Of a DNA stretch of 42,500 bases, positions 1-7,879 are shown in pieces. The number at the start of each line of letters is the position of its first letter. Position 1 is the first letter of the stretch. Under the pieces are notes generated by a model, which was not told where the DNA came from, made no database searches, and saw only the letters and a list, made by a program, of their open reading frames with translations. Made by a program: the position numbers and the translations under genes. The DNA is from Gaiellales bacterium (lineage in GTDB: Bacteria; Actinomycetota; Thermoleophilia; BMS3ABIN01): contig QZKG01000002.1 of the NCBI GenBank assembly GCA_003599855.1, positions 1 through 42,500 of the forward strand. Reading direction: 5' to 3'.

Positions 1-99
1 GGTTCTTCATGGCGTATCCTTTCTCTGGTTTTTCATCAATTCCAGTTAGGATACGCCACCTTTCATCCTTTGGTCATACACAACTTTCGAGCATAGCTC
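1..99 (-). mobile_element. Probable insertion sequence end (IS256-like?), partial
   Basis: Read on the minus strand, this edge holds an 11-base inverted repeat (TGGCGTATCCT at 10-20 and AGGATACGCCA at 48-58). It also holds an AAAGGA ribosome binding site followed six bases later by ATG AAG AAC at 10-2, so a gene appears to start here and leave the window. The outer part reads GAGCTATGCTCGAAAGTTGTGTATGAC on the minus strand (about 73-99), and the AAAGTTGTGTA element recalls termini of IS256-family transposons from memory. It abuts a nuclease gene that has lost its 5' part, as expected from an insertion. The exact outer boundary is uncertain (about 92-101), and the transposase itself is not visible. 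Confidence 0.45.
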
Positions 100-543
100 G
101 AGACCCGCTGGGGTAACCGTTACATCACCATCGTCGGTTTTTATCATGAGGAGACCGGCCTGGTGCAGCATGTCTGGCCGGAGCTGACTGGCGACACATT
201 GGCTGCGTCGCTGCCTGAAGCCCGGCGTATCTACACATACAACGGCAACTGCTTCGACCTGAAAGTCGTCAGGCAGCACCTGGGCGTCGACCTGCTGGAC
301 CACTACAAGAGCCGCGACCTCATGTATGATTGCCGCCAGAGGGGCCTGACCGGAGGACTGAAGGCGGTGGAGCGGCTGCTTGGCATCGAGCGGTCCCAGC
401 CACCCCTGAGCAATGCCGAGATCCAGCAATGCTGGACACGCTGGAAGCACCGGCAGGATGAAGGCTCGCTCCGGCGGCTGCTCAAGTACAACGAGGAGGA
501 CGTGATGAACCTGGTGCTCCTGCGGGAAAGGCTGGGCGTCTAG
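97..543 (+). pseudogene. RNase H-like (YprB/RNase_H_2 type) nuclease, 5'-truncated
   Basis: The open frame runs from 97, just after an in-frame TAG at 94, to the stop at 541. The product resembles the C-terminal part of DEDDy-type RNase H-like exonucleases (RNase_H_2, YprB). The motif YNGNCFDLKVV carries the second catalytic Asp and YNEEDVMNL the third. The first residues after the stop are L-E-T, matching the tail of the family's D-(L/I)-E-T motif, so the break falls at the first catalytic Asp. No complete start or N-terminus exists upstream because the flank looks like an insertion sequence end. A GTG at 163 could start a 126-residue product, but that would lack the first catalytic acidic pair. 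The remnant is probably non-functional. Confidence 0.65.
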
Positions 544-546
544 GGC

Positions 547-575
547 CGCGCCGCTGGCAACCGTGCCGCGGCGCG
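547..575 (+). terminator. GC-rich hairpin after the nuclease remnant, possible terminator
   Basis: CGCGCCGC at 547-554 pairs perfectly with GCGGCGCG at 568-575 across a 13-base loop, four bases after the stop of the truncated nuclease. The following TGTTATCTTATTG is only moderately T-rich, so intrinsic termination is plausible rather than clear. A second hairpin (CATGGC at 598-603 with GCCATG at 616-621) lies before the next gene. Confidence 0.4.
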
Positions 576-660
576 TGTTATCTTATTGTCTCCGGCCATG
601 GCGCCCCGGCGCCGGGCCATGATCACAGTAATCACAGCCAAAGGATACCGGAGGTAGTTG

Positions 661-1467
661 ATGGACTGGGGAATGAAAAACAGGCTCTCCCGCATTATCA
701 GGCCCGCGTCGGGCAAGACGGTGATGCTGGCCGTGGATCACGGTTACTTCATGGGCCCCACCAGCGGGCTGGAGAAGCTGGACGAGATGGTCAACCCGCT
801 GCTCCCTTACGCCGACACGCTGATGCTCACCAGGGGCGCCCTGCGCTACTACATCAGCCCGGAAGTCGACGTGCCGATCACCCTAAGGGTTTCGGGCGGC
901 ACCAGCATCCTCAACGAAGAGGAGCTGCTCCATGAGGGGGTCACCTGCTCCGTCGAGGACGCCGTCAGGCTCAACGTATCCTGCGTCGCGTTCTCGATCC
1001 TCGTGGGGGCGCCTTACGAACGCGATACCATCCTTGCCTTCGCCGAGGTCATCGACGAGGCCCGCGCTTACGGCATCCCCACTCTCTGCGTCACCGCCGT
1101 CGGCCGCGACATGGTGCGCGATGCCCGCTACATGCGGCTCGCATCGCGCCTGGGCGCCGAGCTGGGGGCTGACATCATCAAGACATATTACGTCGAAGAC
1201 GGCTTCGAGACCGTCACCGAGAGCTGCCCGGTGCCGGTCGTCATCGCCGGGGGCAAGAAGATCCCCGAAAAGGAAGCCCTGCAGATGGCACACAACGCCA
1301 TCGCCGCCGGCGCCGTCGGCGTCGACATGGGCCGCAACATCTTCCAGTCAGAAAGCCCTGTGGCCATGATCCAGGCGGTGCGCAGCGTCGTGCACGAGGG
1401 TGCTTCAGTAGACGAGGCGTTCGACCTTTACCAGAGCCTCAAGGGCGAAGTCAAGACGACGACCTGA
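661..1467 (+). CDS. LsrF-like DeoC/LacD-family class I aldolase (thiolase)
   Basis: This 268-residue TIM-barrel protein of the DeoC/FbaB/LsrF group aligns by eye over its whole length with E. coli LsrF, the 3-hydroxy-5-phosphonooxypentane-2,4-dione thiolase of autoinducer-2 breakdown. Shared landmarks are the N-terminal LDWGM/SRI segment, VMLAVDHGYF at about 21-30, the probable Schiff-base lysine in DIIKTYYVE (Lys174), VIAGGKK and the VDMGRNIFQS phosphate-binding end. I start it at ATG 661 because GGAGG lies about 8 bases upstream; the adjacent in-frame TTG at 658 is a poorer start. A zinc dehydrogenase gene follows after 17 bases, so the two probably form an operon on a phosphorylated sugar or ketone. 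No lsrK, lsrR or lsr transporter is present, so the substrate is unproven and an archaeal-type aldolase role is possible. Confidence 0.8.
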   Translation: MDWGMKNRLSRIIRPASGKTVMLAVDHGYFMGPTSGLEKLDEMVNPLLPYADTLMLTRGALRYYISPEVDVPITLRVSGGTSILNEEELLHEGVTCSVEDAVRLNVSCVAFSILVGAPYERDTILAFAEVIDEARAYGIPTLCVTAVGRDMVRDARYMRLASRLGAELGADIIKTYYVEDGFETVTESCPVPVVIAGGKKIPEKEALQMAHNAIAAGAVGVDMGRNIFQSESPVAMIQAVRSVVHEGASVDEAFDLYQSLKGEVKTTT

Positions 1468-1484
1468 AGCCAGGCCGCCAGAGC

Positions 1485-2519
1485 ATGCGCGTAGCGGTTT
1501 ATCACAGCAATACCGACCTTCGCATCGAGGAGATGGAAGTTCCCGCCATCGGCCCGGGCGAGATCCTTGTGCGCATCGAGGCGAGCGGCATCTGCGGCAG
1601 CGATGTCATGGAGTGGTACCGCGCCCACAAGGTGCCGCTGGTCCTCGGCCATGAGATCGCCGGCGAGGTAGTGGAAGTGGGGAATGGAGTCGACGGTTTC
1701 AGCAAGGGAGACAGGGTCGCCGTCACCCACCACGTCCCCTGCATGACCTGCCATTACTGCTCCAGCGGCCACCACACGGTCTGCGAGACTTTGCGCACGA
1801 CCAACTTCGACCCGGGCGGGTTCGCCGAGTTCGTGCGCGTCCCCGCGGTCAACGTCGAGCGCGGCACCTTCCTGCTCCCCGACTCGGTGTCTTATGAGGA
1901 GGGCTCTTTCATCGAGCCGCTGGCCTGCGTGCTCAGGGGTCAGAGGCAGGCCCGCTTCTTCCCGGGCTGCTCCGTCCTCGTTATCGGCAGCGGCATCTCT
2001 GGCCTTCTTCATGTGATGGCGGCCCGCGCCCTGGGGGCAGGCCGTATCATCGCCACCGACGTCATCGAATCCAGGCTGGAGCTGGCCCGGCGGCTGGGGG
2101 CGGAGGGCGTCATCTCCGCGACGGACGATGTGCCGCAACGGTTCCGGGAGATGAACGAAGGCCGTGGCGCCGACCTGGTCATCCTCTGCGCCGGGGCCAT
2201 CCAGGCAGTCGAGCAGGCGCTGGCCGCTGTATCGCGGATGGGCACGGTCCTGTTTTTCGCCACGACCAGGCCGGAAGTTAAGGTGCCGCTGGCCGTCAAC
2301 GAGTTCTTCTGGCGCAACGAGGCGACCCTGACCAGCAGTTACGCCGGCAGCCCGGCAGACTGCCGCCTGGCGCTGGAGCTCATCCGCGCCGGCCGCCTCC
2401 CGGTCGGCGAGACCATCACCCACAGGCTCCCCCTGGAGGAGATCGCCCGTGGTTTCGACCTCGTAGTGAACCCCAGGGACTCCATCAAGGTCATCATCGA
2501 ACCCCAGGCCCGCCAGTAG
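1485..2519 (+). CDS. Zinc-dependent medium-chain alcohol/polyol dehydrogenase
   Basis: This 344-residue MDR dehydrogenase of the threonine/sorbitol dehydrogenase type probably oxidises a secondary alcohol with NAD(P)+. Catalytic zinc ligands are visible as Cys37 (GICGSD) and the GHE at 55-57. A structural zinc loop follows, C-x2-C-x2-C-x7-C at Cys86, 89, 92 and 100. The Rossmann motif GSGISG lies at about 168-173. The length is normal for the family. It starts 17 bases after the LsrF-like gene and is followed by a strong terminator, which defines a two-gene unit. The pairing suggests the dehydrogenase makes or consumes the carbonyl substrate of the aldolase. The substrate cannot be read from the sequence. 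Confidence 0.85.
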   Translation: MRVAVYHSNTDLRIEEMEVPAIGPGEILVRIEASGICGSDVMEWYRAHKVPLVLGHEIAGEVVEVGNGVDGFSKGDRVAVTHHVPCMTCHYCSSGHHTVCETLRTTNFDPGGFAEFVRVPAVNVERGTFLLPDSVSYEEGSFIEPLACVLRGQRQARFFPGCSVLVIGSGISGLLHVMAARALGAGRIIATDVIESRLELARRLGAEGVISATDDVPQRFREMNEGRGADLVILCAGAIQAVEQALAAVSRMGTVLFFATTRPEVKVPLAVNEFFWRNEATLTSSYAGSPADCRLALELIRAGRLPVGETITHRLPLEEIARGFDLVVNPRDSIKVIIEPQARQ

Positions 2520-2546
2520 CGGGTCACCCCTGACATACCCGTCGTC

Positions 2547-2570
2547 ATCCCGCGCTGCGGGATTTTTTTT
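2547..2570 (+). terminator. Rho-independent terminator
   Basis: ATCCCGC (2547-2553), a GCT loop and GCGGGAT (2557-2563) are followed by a run of eight T, 27 bases after the dehydrogenase stop. It ends the aldolase-dehydrogenase unit. Confidence 0.85.
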
Positions 2571-2701
2571 GCCCTTATTACCCGGCAATAGCTCATATAA
2601 GGCAATACCGGGCCGAATCAATTATTGAGGGATCGGGAGGCCGTCCTCTATTGGACGATCACCTCGTCACGGGGAGGCGCCCGGATCCCAGGTAACCGGA
2701 T

Positions 2702-5700
2702 ATGGTCACGGGAAGAAATAACAATCGAACTCCGGGCGGTCGTTTCCGCGGGCTTGCCGCAATCTCGGCGGCATTTATCACAGGAACGCTGTTCCTGGTA
2801 TTTTTCATCACCCTGATAACCGCCGCCCCCGCGGGTGAATTCGTCTTTCCCGGCGGTGATGATGCGGGCGCGGGCGCAGCGCTGGCGTCCGATGGTCGAA
2901 GCGGCAGCGATCTTGCCGGCGACGGCAAGCAGCCGGCGCCCGGAGGCAAAGATGAACTGCCGGCTTTCTCGTCGCCCTCGCCAGGGTCAGCGGTCGCCTC
3001 CACGGTCTCCCTGGCAGACGGGCAATCCGCGGTAGTGCGCTTCGACGCCGATACCGGCGTCCCCGCGTTCCTGACCGGCGATATCGAGATTGCCGGGGGC
3101 GGCACGCCGGAAGACAAGGCCTTTGCTTTCCTTGATGCCAACACCGCCCTTTACGGCGGCATCGACCCCAAGGCCGAGCTGGTGGCAGCATCGGCAGAGA
3201 CCGACCCCCTCGGGATGACACATGTGCGGCTGGACCAGATCCACCAGGGCGTACCCGTGTACGGCGCTGATCTGGCCGTCCACTTCACGGCCGCGGGCGC
3301 GATCGCTGCGGCAAACGGCAGGTTCGTTCCCGGTATAGATGTCTCCGTTGACCCGGTGGTGGACGAGAACACGGCGGCCACAGCCGCGTTGGAGGCATTC
3401 GGCCTGGAAGAGGACGCTGCCGCCGTCGAATCGGTGGAGCTGGTGATCCTGGCGCCTGCCGGCGCAGATGAAGAGCTCGCCTGGAAGGTGGTGCTGGCAG
3501 CGGCTGACCCGCCGCTGAGGCAGGTCGTCTTCGTTGCTGCGGCTGACGGCCGCATCCTCGGCAGCTATGACGACATGCAGGACCTCAAGGACCGCAAGAC
3601 CTACACGGCCAACAACGGCACGAGCCTTCCCGGCACGCTGCTTATCAGTGAGGGCGGCTCCTCCGGCGACGCCGTGGCCCAGGCAGCACATAACAACATC
3701 GGCGCGACCTACGACTATTACTTCAACAGCTTCGGCCGCGACAGCTATAACAATGCCGGCGCTGTCCTGAAGAGCACTGTCCATTACGGCAGCAATTACA
3801 ACAACGCGTTCTGGAACGGTTCGCAGATGACCTACGGCGACGGTGACGGCTATGTCTTCGCCCCGCTGGGTAACTCCCTCGATGTGGTGGCCCATGAGCT
3901 CACGCACGGTGTCATCCAGCATTCAGCAGGGCTCATCTATTCCTACCAGTCAGGGGCTCTGAATGAATCATATGCCGATGTCTTCGGCGTCATGGTCGAC
4001 CGCGACGACTGGCTGCTTGGCGAGACCGTTTATACGCCTCAGACCCCCGGTGACGCCCTCAGGAGTCTGTCCAACCCGGCTCTCTACGGGCAGCCGGCGC
4101 ACATGGACAACTATGTCAACACCAGCAGTGACAATGGCGGGGTTCATACCAACAGTGGCATCCCCAACAAGGCCGCTTACAACGTCGCGACCGCCATCGG
4201 CAAGGACAAGATGGAGCAGGTATGGTACCGGGCCCTGACGCTTTACCTCACTTCGGGCTCGCAGTTCACGGACGCCCGCGACGCTTCGGTACAGGCCGCC
4301 ACCGATCTCTACGGCGCCGGCAGCGCCGAGGTGACCGCGGTCGTGAATGGCTTCAGCGCAGTGGGGATCGGCGGCAGCCAGCTTTCTGAGACCACCGCGC
4401 GGATCGAGATCGACCATACCTACCGTGGGGACCTGGTGGTTACCCTGGGGGTCGGCGACCCGGCGGCGCCGGCATGGTCCACGGTGGTCTCCAACCGTTC
4501 CGGCGGCTCAGCCGACAACATCTACCAGACCGTTGACCTCTCTGCTGCCATTGCCTATTTGCCGCCTGACTGGCAAAACCGCTGGTTCCTCAAGGTCTAT
4601 GACGCCGCCGGTTACGACACCGGCACCATCAGGAAGTTCACCGTCACCGATCACGGCACGGTCTACACCGCCACCGACGTGCCAATGGCGGTCAACGACT
4701 ATCAGACAGTCATGTCGTACGTGCCGACGAGCGACGCGACCCCGCCGGTCGTCGAGTCGTTCAGCCCGCAGCCAGGCGCCACTGGAGTATATGCCAGCGC
4801 CGGCGTAGTGGTGGGATTCTCCGAGAGCGTGACTCCCGCCACTGTCAACGACAGCAGCTTCACATTGACAGGCCCCGGCGGCGCGGCAGTGCCGGCCACG
4901 GTCGCCTACGACGCCGCCGCCCGGAAGGCTACCCTGAAGCCTGCGGCAGACCTGGCTTACCTGACGGTCTACGAGGCCAGGCTGACCACGGCCATCACCG
5001 ATGCCGCCGGCAATCCGCTGCAGCAGCCTTACAGCTGGAGTTTCACGACCGCCCCGGAGCCGAAGCTCTATTACTTCCCCTGGTATGACATGAACAGCCG
5101 GAGCATGAGCGACTGGGTGGTCATGGGCAATCCGGACTCACATGGCTACGATGCCGGCTTCGAGGTCCACCTGAACAGCTTCAAGGCGAGCAGCGACCCG
5201 ATCATGGTCCAGCCGGGCGATACCGAGGCGGCGACTTACCCGGGGCGGATCGGCGGCCCTGTGACCGTCGCCGCGCTGGAAGGCGAGTCGCAGATCGTCA
5301 GCAAGAGGACTCTTTACGGCGGCTCGCTCGAGGAGATAGTGGGCATCGAGGCGGACAGCCTCGACAGCCATTATTATTTCACCTGGTATGACGCTGCCAG
5401 TGCTGGCGCCCGGGACTGGGTGCTGGTCTCCAACCCCGGTCAGACAGCCGTGGAGGTAGAAGTCCGCGTCGCCGGGCAACTGATGGGCGGCTCCCCCTAC
5501 CGGGTCGAACCGGGCGCGACCATCACCCCCGAGTTCAAGTCGGTTATCGGCGGCCCGGTCGAGGTGATCGCCTATGAAGCCGGTAATCCCTCCCAGCCGC
5601 GTGATGTCATCGTCTCCCAGCGGGTCACCTGGAAGGGGGACTTCACCGAAGTCATGGGGATACCGGCCACCGGGCTCTCGTCGGAGTACCTGTTCACCTG

Positions 5701-6352
5701 GTACGACATGAGAAGCGCCGGCGCCAGGAGCTGGGTGCTGGCGGCGAATCCGCACGCCGACCGTGACCTGGTGGTGGAGATCTGGATAGCCGGACAGCGC
5801 ATGAACGACCCGCGCACCGGTGATCCTTATCTCACCGTGCCTGCCGGCGGCAGTGTGACTCCCGCCTTCCCGGGGGTGATGAACGGACCTGTGGTGGTGA
5901 AAGGCTTCGATGCAGCGACCTATGATCCCGGCAATCCGTCGTCGCCGGCGTTGAGCTTCTACTCGACCCAGCGCAGCCTTTTCGGCAATACCTTCGAGGA
6001 AGTCCTGGGGTTCGGCACCGACAGGCTGTCGGCTAATTACTTCTACTCCTGGTACGACCAGCAGTCCTCAGGCAGTCGCAACTGGGTACTGGTGGCCAAC
6101 ACTGGCCCTGAACCGGTCGTGGCCGAGGTCTGGATAGCGGGAACCCGCATGTCCACTCACACTATCGGCCCCGGGACCACCCAGACTCCTGCCTACCCAG
6201 GGGTCATGAACGGCCCGGTGGAGGTCAGGGGCTATCTGGCAGCCACATACAACCCTGCTGCCCCCGGCGCGCCCAACGCTGACGTGTTCTCCAGCCAGAG
6301 GGTCATGTGGCGAGGCAACTTCAACGAAGTCACGGGCACCGTCCTGGACTGA
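2702..6352 (+). CDS. Secreted thermolysin-family (M4) metalloprotease with P-domain, Ig-like and four C-terminal repeats
   Basis: This 1216-residue exported zinc protease has a basic N-terminus and a hydrophobic segment (about 18-42) as signal or anchor. Next comes a propeptide with an FTP-like region (about 100-300), then the M4 catalytic domain. HELTH at 398-402 and Glu422 in GALNESYAD are the zinc site, with the 24-residue spacing seen in thermolysin (His142 to Glu166). GGVHTNSGIPN supplies the catalytic His region. After about residue 560 come a proprotein-convertase-like P-domain, an SbsA/Big_5-type Ig-like domain ending WSFTT, and four repeats starting at residues 790, 891, 996 and 1113. 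It stands alone between a terminator and a convergent gene. The start at ATG 2702 has only a weak ribosome binding site, so a nearby start is possible. Confidence 0.9.
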   Translation: MVTGRNNNRTPGGRFRGLAAISAAFITGTLFLVFFITLITAAPAGEFVFPGGDDAGAGAALASDGRSGSDLAGDGKQPAPGGKDELPAFSSPSPGSAVASTVSLADGQSAVVRFDADTGVPAFLTGDIEIAGGGTPEDKAFAFLDANTALYGGIDPKAELVAASAETDPLGMTHVRLDQIHQGVPVYGADLAVHFTAAGAIAAANGRFVPGIDVSVDPVVDENTAATAALEAFGLEEDAAAVESVELVILAPAGADEELAWKVVLAAADPPLRQVVFVAAADGRILGSYDDMQDLKDRKTYTANNGTSLPGTLLISEGGSSGDAVAQAAHNNIGATYDYYFNSFGRDSYNNAGAVLKSTVHYGSNYNNAFWNGSQMTYGDGDGYVFAPLGNSLDVVAHELTHGVIQHSAGLIYSYQSGALNESYADVFGVMVDRDDWLLGETVYTPQTPGDALRSLSNPALYGQPAHMDNYVNTSSDNGGVHTNSGIPNKAAYNVATAIGKDKMEQVWYRALTLYLTSGSQFTDARDASVQAATDLYGAGSAEVTAVVNGFSAVGIGGSQLSETTARIEIDHTYRGDLVVTLGVGDPAAPAWSTVVSNRSGGSADNIYQTVDLSAAIAYLPPDWQNRWFLKVYDAAGYDTGTIRKFTVTDHGTVYTATDVPMAVNDYQTVMSYVPTSDATPPVVESFSPQPGATGVYASAGVVVGFSESVTPATVNDSSFTLTGPGGAAVPATVAYDAAARKATLKPAADLAYLTVYEARLTTAITDAAGNPLQQPYSWSFTTAPEPKLYYFPWYDMNSRSMSDWVVMGNPDSHGYDAGFEVHLNSFKASSDPIMVQPGDTEAATYPGRIGGPVTVAALEGESQIVSKRTLYGGSLEEIVGIEADSLDSHYYFTWYDAASAGARDWVLVSNPGQTAVEVEVRVAGQLMGGSPYRVEPGATITPEFKSVIGGPVEVIAYEAGNPSQPRDVIVSQRVTWKGDFTEVMGIPATGLSSEYLFTWYDMRSAGARSWVLAANPHADRDLVVEIWIAGQRMNDPRTGDPYLTVPAGGSVTPAFPGVMNGPVVVKGFDAATYDPGNPSSPALSFYSTQRSLFGNTFEEVLGFGTDRLSANYFYSWYDQQSSGSRNWVLVANTGPEPVVAEVWIAGTRMSTHTIGPGTTQTPAYPGVMNGPVEVRGYLAATYNPAAPGAPNADVFSSQRVMWRGNFNEVTGTVLD
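5069..6349 (+). repeat. Four tandem ~105-residue protein repeats at the protease C-terminus
   Basis: Four units begin at 5069, 5372, 5687 and 6038. Each opens with Y-[YLF]-F/Y-x-W-Y-D, then a short S/G/R stretch and a W-V-L-x-x-N-P/T core. Each later carries a P-G-x-T-x-x-P/T-x-[FY]-P/K-x-V/R-x-x-G-P-V motif and ends near S-Q-R followed by E-V-x-G. Lengths differ (101, 105, 117 and 104 residues) because of loop insertions. They look like beta-sandwich units for cell-surface or substrate binding; the function is inferred from position only. Confidence 0.8.
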
Positions 6353-6391
6353 GCGCCGCAGTATGCCCACGGGGATACCGCTGGGACTATC

Positions 6392-6871
6392 TCATTCTTC
6401 ACCGTGTACGGGGATGACCAGGACCGGGACATCCCCCTTGTGGATGATGTTGGTGGCGACGCTGCCCATGAGCGCCGCCGCCGCCGCGCCGCGGCCATGG
6501 GAGCCGACTACTATCACATCAGCTCCGAGGTCCGAGGCCGCGCTGACGATCTCCTCCGCCGGATTGCCGACCCTGACCACCGTGGAGGCCTCGACGCCCT
6601 GCTGCGACGCCTGCTCGGCTATCCGTCCGGCGAACTCCATTTCCGGTTTCTTGCGCTTCAGCTCCAGCGCCCCGGTGTCGACGTTGGGGCTGTCCACGAT
6701 CTCCTCATAGAAATCAGGGTCTATCTCGCCGGCGTTACGGGGCTTGTCTTCGTTCACTACACTTATGACATGGAGCGACCCACCGGTGTTGCGGGCCAGG
6801 TCGATGGCGTAAGCGGCAGCTTTCTCCGCCCGTGCCGACCCGTCCGTGGTGACCAGTACGTTCTTGAACAT
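6392..6871 (-). CDS. Universal stress protein (UspA family)
   Basis: This 159-residue single-domain cytoplasmic protein begins MFKNVLVTTDGS, the usual first strand and loop of the Usp fold. It carries the ATP-binding signature G-x2-G-x9-GS at GSHGRG (123-128) through GS (136-137), so it probably belongs to the nucleotide-binding Usp class. The minus-strand start at 6871 is preceded by a clear AAAGGAG. It ends 40 bases from the convergent protease stop and is divergent from the small gene at 7051, with which it shares an AT-richer intergenic region. It is likely involved in stress or growth-arrest physiology; the exact role is unknown. Confidence 0.9.
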   Translation of the reverse strand: MFKNVLVTTDGSARAEKAAAYAIDLARNTGGSLHVISVVNEDKPRNAGEIDPDFYEEIVDSPNVDTGALELKRKKPEMEFAGRIAEQASQQGVEASTVVRVGNPAEEIVSAASDLGADVIVVGSHGRGAAAAALMGSVATNIIHKGDVPVLVIPVHGEE

Positions 6872-6946
6872 CTGGGCTCCTTTCCGGTTGTGAAAAAATC
6901 ACTAAAGTTATTTATGCTTTCCCGAAACTTAAATCCGCCAAACAGG

Positions 6947-6975
6947 CTGACAAGGCTAAACCGGACGGTTAAAAG
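6947..6975 (+). promoter_or_regulatory. Candidate promoter for the small gene at 7051
   Basis: CTGACA (6947-6952), a 17-base spacer and TAAAAG (6970-6975) lie in the AT-richer region between the stress-protein gene and the divergent small gene. The predicted start is near 6983, giving a leader of about 68 bases. Confidence 0.4.
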
Positions 6976-7050
6976 TATCGAAGACAGTATTAGCACGCAC
7001 GCTCAACCCACGCCTGGACGTGCATGTTACATCGCGAGAGGGGAGTAGTT

Positions 7051-7275
7051 ATGTCCAAGAAAGGCGTGGCCATCGTAATCGGCCGGGCGGTAGTAGATGA
7101 CAGCTACCGGCAGTTCCTTAAAGATCACCCCAACGAAGCGCTCCAGGGATACGAGCTTTCCCATGAGGAGCGTTCCGCCATCGGGGGCATCGATCACAAG
7201 AGCCTCGAGAAGTTCTCACAGGACATCGGCAAGCGCCTGCGGTCGTGGTACGTGGTCTGGGCCAGGAGTTCCTAG
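7051..7275 (+). CDS. Small 74-residue protein resembling Os1348/NHLP-type RiPP leader peptides
   Basis: The ATG at 7051 is preceded by GAGGGGAG. The product begins MSKKGVAIVIGRAVVDDSYR, followed by a D-P/H-x-E-A-L-x-G-Y-x-L-S-x-E-E motif and an Ala/Gly-rich stretch. This pattern, [ML]-x-x-V-I-G-R-A-x-x-D-x-x-[FY]-R-x-x-L-x-x-[DN]-P-x-x-A-L, recalls small proteins annotated as Os1348-family or Franean1_4349-family NHLP/RiPP precursors. The end (LRSWYVVWARSS) is rich in Trp and Tyr, without cysteines. No modifying enzyme is adjacent; the nearest radical SAM gene is 32 kb away. It could equally be a stand-alone regulatory protein. Its stop codon overlaps the convergent DUF2769 stop in a shared CTAG. 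Confidence 0.6.
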   Translation: MSKKGVAIVIGRAVVDDSYRQFLKDHPNEALQGYELSHEERSAIGGIDHKSLEKFSQDIGKRLRSWYVVWARSS

Positions 7276-7511
7276 CCAGCAGCCCTGCCGTTGACGCAGT
7301 AATACATACCGGCCAGTCCGTGTTCCTGCTGCACGGCGCACTCGCCGCAGATGCATCCAATCTGCTCGATCTCAAGTTTTGATTTGCCGTGGGCGCAGAA
7401 AAGTCCGGGCATGTCCGCGTGGGCCATCTCCCTCCATTTACCCGGAAAGCTCGGGCACTTGCCGCAGATGCAGTTGCGGATGTTATGCAGGTTGACGTGG
7501 ACTTCTTTCAT
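7272..7511 (-). CDS. DUF2769-type Cys-rich small protein
   Basis: This 79-residue protein has its minus-strand start at 7511, preceded by a strong AGGAGG. Two similar cysteine clusters are present: CICGKC near residues 14-19 and CICGEC near the middle, plus single cysteines in GLFCAHGKS and MYYCVNG. The pattern matches my recollection of DUF2769 (C-x-C-x2-C pairs around a G-L-F-C-A-x-G-K-S core). It probably binds zinc or an iron-sulfur cluster; the function is unknown. It converges on the small gene at 7051, and both reading frames end in the same CTAG. Confidence 0.75.
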   Translation of the reverse strand: MKEVHVNLHNIRNCICGKCPSFPGKWREMAHADMPGLFCAHGKSKLEIEQIGCICGECAVQQEHGLAGMYYCVNGRAAG

Positions 7512-7738
7512 CTGGCCTCCTGGTCGTGTTTGCCGCCGGAAGCGGTGCTCCGGTAGCCGCGATCGCCTGTTGGGTGCTAGATTCCACGCGCGATAGTCCT
7601 TGAAACCTGCCGTCCCGGGACGCAGGGAGGATCGGTCAGGCTGAGAAGCATGAACTGAAAGGTGCGAATCCGTCGCGCCGGCAGGACCTGTCATCCTGCG
7701 GGGCGGATCGAAGCAGGATCTCGCCTGCGCTCCCGTGC
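7512..7738. other. Intergenic region with a hairpin, no gene seen
   Basis: No convincing reading frame is present. CCTGC-c-GTCCC (7606-7616) pairs with GGGAC-GCAGG (7617-7626) apart from one bulged C, a near-perfect palindrome. An element of the TGTCATCCTG repeat type lies at 7689-7722. I could not match the region to a known RNA family. Confidence 0.4.
7689..7722 (+). repeat. Intergenic repeat element, TGTCATCCTG...GGATCTC type (copy 1)
   Basis: It starts TGTCATCCTG and ends AGGATCTC, so its ends can pair (ATCCTG with CAGGAT). A related element lies between argB and argD at 20310-20352. Similar 'GTCATCCTGAG...GGATCT' sequences are dispersed in intergenic regions of many bacterial genomes, from general knowledge. 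Confidence 0.45.
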
Positions 7739-7767
7739 TTGCGATGCCACCTGCCGCTGGTTAAAAT
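7739..7767 (+). promoter_or_regulatory. Promoter of tRNA-Val
   Basis: TTGCGA (7739-7744), a 17-base spacer and TAAAAT (7762-7767) sit 36 bases before the mature tRNA 5' end, good agreement with a sigma-70-type promoter. Confidence 0.7.
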
Positions 7768-7803
7768 GAGATCGCTACCAGCCAGACGCAATCCTTGCGA
7801 ATG

Positions 7804-7879
7804 GGGCGATTAGCTCAGTTGGGAGAGCACCAGCTCGACAAGCTGGGGGTCACTGGTTCAAGCCCAGTATCGCCCACCA
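7804..7879 (+). tRNA. tRNA-Val (anticodon GAC)
   Basis: A full 76-base cloverleaf can be drawn. The acceptor stem GGGCGAT pairs with ATCGCCC (7869-7875), the D-stem GCTC pairs with GAGC, and the anticodon stem CCAGC pairs with GCTGG around the loop TCGACAA, with GAC at 7837-7839. The T-stem ACTGG pairs with CCAGT around TTCAAGC. The CCA end is encoded (7877-7879). It reads GUC and, by wobble, GUU valine codons. Confidence 0.97.

Noticed and set aside
1428..2621. Minus-strand frame over the dehydrogenase (397 codons)
   Set aside because: Shadow of the zinc dehydrogenase, whose metal ligands and Rossmann motif are clear; it also runs through the terminator.
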